Below are positions 3,663-5,097 of a stretch of DNA of 5,097 nucleotides, in pieces. A model generated the notes under the pieces. It saw only the letters and a list, made by a program, of their open reading frames with translations. It was not told the origin of the DNA and made no database searches. The stretch's first letter is position 1. Each line of letters opens with the position of its first letter. The position numbers and the translations under genes are program-made. Origin of the DNA: Deltaproteobacteria bacterium (GTDB lineage Bacteria > Bdellovibrionota_C > UBA2361 > JAAYZI01); assembly GCA_012514925.1 (NCBI GenBank), contig JAAYZI010000169.1, positions 1 through 5,097 on the forward strand, written 5' to 3'.

Positions 3663-3736
3663 ACCCGGATAAACCTGGAGTCGGTGCAGCTAAGGTGTAG
3701 CTTTGGCGCAGCAATATTTAAGGGTCTCGACTTCCG

Positions 3737-5053
3737 ATGGAGAGTGATAGTTACAGTTCAGTGGCCGTGACTTTTTTAGTCTTGAGTTTGTTTGCGGTCT
3801 ACAGTTTCTTTGTTCTAGCTTTTCAGGCTATTTCGCACAGCCGTAGCGCCCATCTTGAAGATCCACAGCTGGCTCATTTGCGTGGAGTGCGGCGCGCCCG
3901 CTCGATTTTGGACAGAGAGGATTATTTCCTGTTTGTAGCCCAGCTAGGTGCCCATTTTTGTGCAGTCACTTTGTTGTCTCTCCTTGGATATATCTTTTTT
4001 ACAAACGTTCTATCTGAGGAGGTTGCTGCATGGCATCGCTACATAGGTGGGATATTAGTGTTTTTAGGTGTTGTCGGTGGCGCGTTCGTATACAGTCAGT
4101 TTCTTAAATCGGTAGTGCCTCATAATCCTGCGGTGGTTTTATGCCGTGTGGCGGCTCCCTTGGAGGCTGCGGAGTTTGTGCTTCGCCCGTTCGTTCACTT
4201 ATTGAGGTGGATTTTAAAGGTGGGACTGCGGCCCTGGGGGATCCGATTGCCTGGTGAACGTGAAGAGGCCGCATCTTCGGAAGAGATCAGCGAGATGGTG
4301 GAAGAGAGCAGTGAGGCCGGGCTGATTGAGGAAAATGAGGGGGAAATGATTCAGGGGGTGATTCACTTCTCCGATCTAGTGGTGCAGGAAGTTATGACGC
4401 CACGTAAAGATGTGGTGGCGGTGCCGGAGAGTGCTTCTTTAGAGGAGGTCGTTGACTTATTAGCGCGTGAGCGTTTTTCACGGGTGCTTGTGAGTGGCTC
4501 AGACTTGGATGATGTTAGGGGAGTTTTGGTGTCTAAAGATCTTCTGACTTGGACTGGCAAGCCGGGTGCAGATTTTGATCTGAAGCAAATTATGAGGGAA
4601 GCTTACAGCGTTTCCAATACCAAGCGCGTGAAGGAATTATTTCAGGAGTTGCGGCGCACAGGCACTCACATGGCGGTTGTGTTGGATGAGCACGGCGGGG
4701 TAGACGGGGTGGTTACCATCGAAGATCTAATAGAGGAGATCGTGGGCGATATTTTTGACGAGTATGATAGCCCGGAAGAAGAGGTCTCCTGGCGTCGTAC
4801 GCCTTCTGGAGATCTACTCGTAAGTGGCAGCGCGGTGATTGATGATCTTAATGACTCCCAAGAATTGAATCTCCCCAGTGGCGACTACAACACCATCGCC
4901 GGTTTTGTGATAAATCTTCTAGGGCGAATTCCGGCCGTCGGAGAAGTAATAGACTTCAATGGCTACAAAGTAAAGATAGAGCGAGTACACCGAAACCGCA
5001 TCGTAAGACTCCGAATCGTGCACGCGCCCACACCCAATGAAGCGCAGGAGTAA
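3737..5053 (+). CDS. CorC/HlyC-type (CNNM family) membrane protein with paired CBS domains
   Basis: Members of this family are inner-membrane proteins linked to Mg2+/Co2+ homeostasis or export, with cytosolic CBS domains that bind adenine nucleotides. The 438-residue product has an N-terminal membrane part with hydrophobic segments at about 8-31, 63-88 and 102-122, plus a weaker one at 140-164. An acidic linker follows (EEISEMVEESSEAGLIEENEGEM), then CBS1 (about 219-271, VMTPRKDVVAVP...), CBS2 (about 285-338, HMAVVLDEHGGVDGVVTIEDLIEEIVGDIFDEYD) and a CorC_HlyC domain (about 349-428, with GDYNTIAGFVINLLGRIP and GYKVKIERVHRNRIVRLRI). Length is typical. The membrane domain is diverged. Where DUF21 proteins usually have SxxETA there is AFQAISHSR (28-36), and where they have GExxPK there is LKSVVPHNP (123-131). 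Transport could therefore be altered. The ATG at 3737 is the first after an in-frame TAA, and its ribosome binding site is weak (AAGGG, 12 bases away). Confidence 0.9.
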   Translation: MESDSYSSVAVTFLVLSLFAVYSFFVLAFQAISHSRSAHLEDPQLAHLRGVRRARSILDREDYFLFVAQLGAHFCAVTLLSLLGYIFFTNVLSEEVAAWHRYIGGILVFLGVVGGAFVYSQFLKSVVPHNPAVVLCRVAAPLEAAEFVLRPFVHLLRWILKVGLRPWGIRLPGEREEAASSEEISEMVEESSEAGLIEENEGEMIQGVIHFSDLVVQEVMTPRKDVVAVPESASLEEVVDLLARERFSRVLVSGSDLDDVRGVLVSKDLLTWTGKPGADFDLKQIMREAYSVSNTKRVKELFQELRRTGTHMAVVLDEHGGVDGVVTIEDLIEEIVGDIFDEYDSPEEEVSWRRTPSGDLLVSGSAVIDDLNDSQELNLPSGDYNTIAGFVINLLGRIPAVGEVIDFNGYKVKIERVHRNRIVRLRIVHAPTPNEAQE

Positions 5054-5059
5054 AAGGAA

Positions 5060-5081
5060 AAGTAAGAGGGAAGTAAGAGGG
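5060..5081 (+). repeat. 11-bp tandem duplication after the CBS gene
   Basis: AAGTAAGAGGG occurs twice in direct succession (5060-5070 and 5071-5081) in a purine-rich tail. AGAGGGG could serve as a ribosome binding site for a gene beyond the right edge, but none is visible. Confidence 0.5.
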
Positions 5082-5097
5082 GAGCAAAAATAATCCC

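Noticed and set aside
3553..3714. 54-residue N-terminal extension of the NTR-like protein starting at 3714.
   Set aside because: It would put a charged, unrelated stretch before a clean signal peptide. A TATAAT promoter and a GGAG ribosome binding site both lie inside it and point to the start at 3552.

Overview
This window comes from a Gram-negative (diderm) bacterium. It encodes a Pal-type peptidoglycan-associated lipoprotein, which implies an outer membrane, and the N-terminus of Dxs, which implies the non-mevalonate isoprenoid pathway. Base composition is close to balanced by eye. A lysine/serine/alanine-tailed HU protein and a GGGGACGG-type REP-like palindrome fit several deltaproteobacterial-grade or other environmental diderm lineages, but nothing here fixes the phylum. 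No phage, CRISPR, rRNA or tRNA sequence was seen.

Layout. The left 2.15 kb reads entirely on the minus strand. In transcription order it holds a 251-residue exported or membrane-anchored protein of unknown function (2150-1395), a 369-bp intergenic stretch with a duplicated block (1394-1026), pal (1025-477), a 139-bp gap, and the start of dxs (337 to beyond the left edge). A plus-strand HU-family nucleoid protein gene follows (2431-2919), then a REP-like inverted repeat. A minus-strand secreted TIMP/NTR-like protein (3552-3097) comes next. It is divergent from a plus-strand CBS-domain CorC/HlyC-type membrane protein (3737-5053). Back-to-back promoter candidates lie between the last two genes.

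Most of the genes are housekeeping and look unrelated in function: envelope integrity (Pal), isoprenoid synthesis (Dxs), nucleoid structure (HU) and membrane ion homeostasis (CorC-like). The minus-strand run on the left could be co-transcribed, but no clear terminators or promoters separate its members.

Two gene gaps contain possible undescribed small genes. Between the 251-aa gene and pal, a tandem duplication encodes two near-identical peptides (24 and 21 residues). In the closely aligned codons, the differences between copies are synonymous or conservative, and each copy carries an 18-bp palindrome. Just upstream of dxs, a TTG-initiated 27-codon frame has a strong Shine-Dalgarno and ends in an ATGA overlap with the dxs start, which itself lacks a ribosome binding site. 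Both are inferences from sequence pattern alone.
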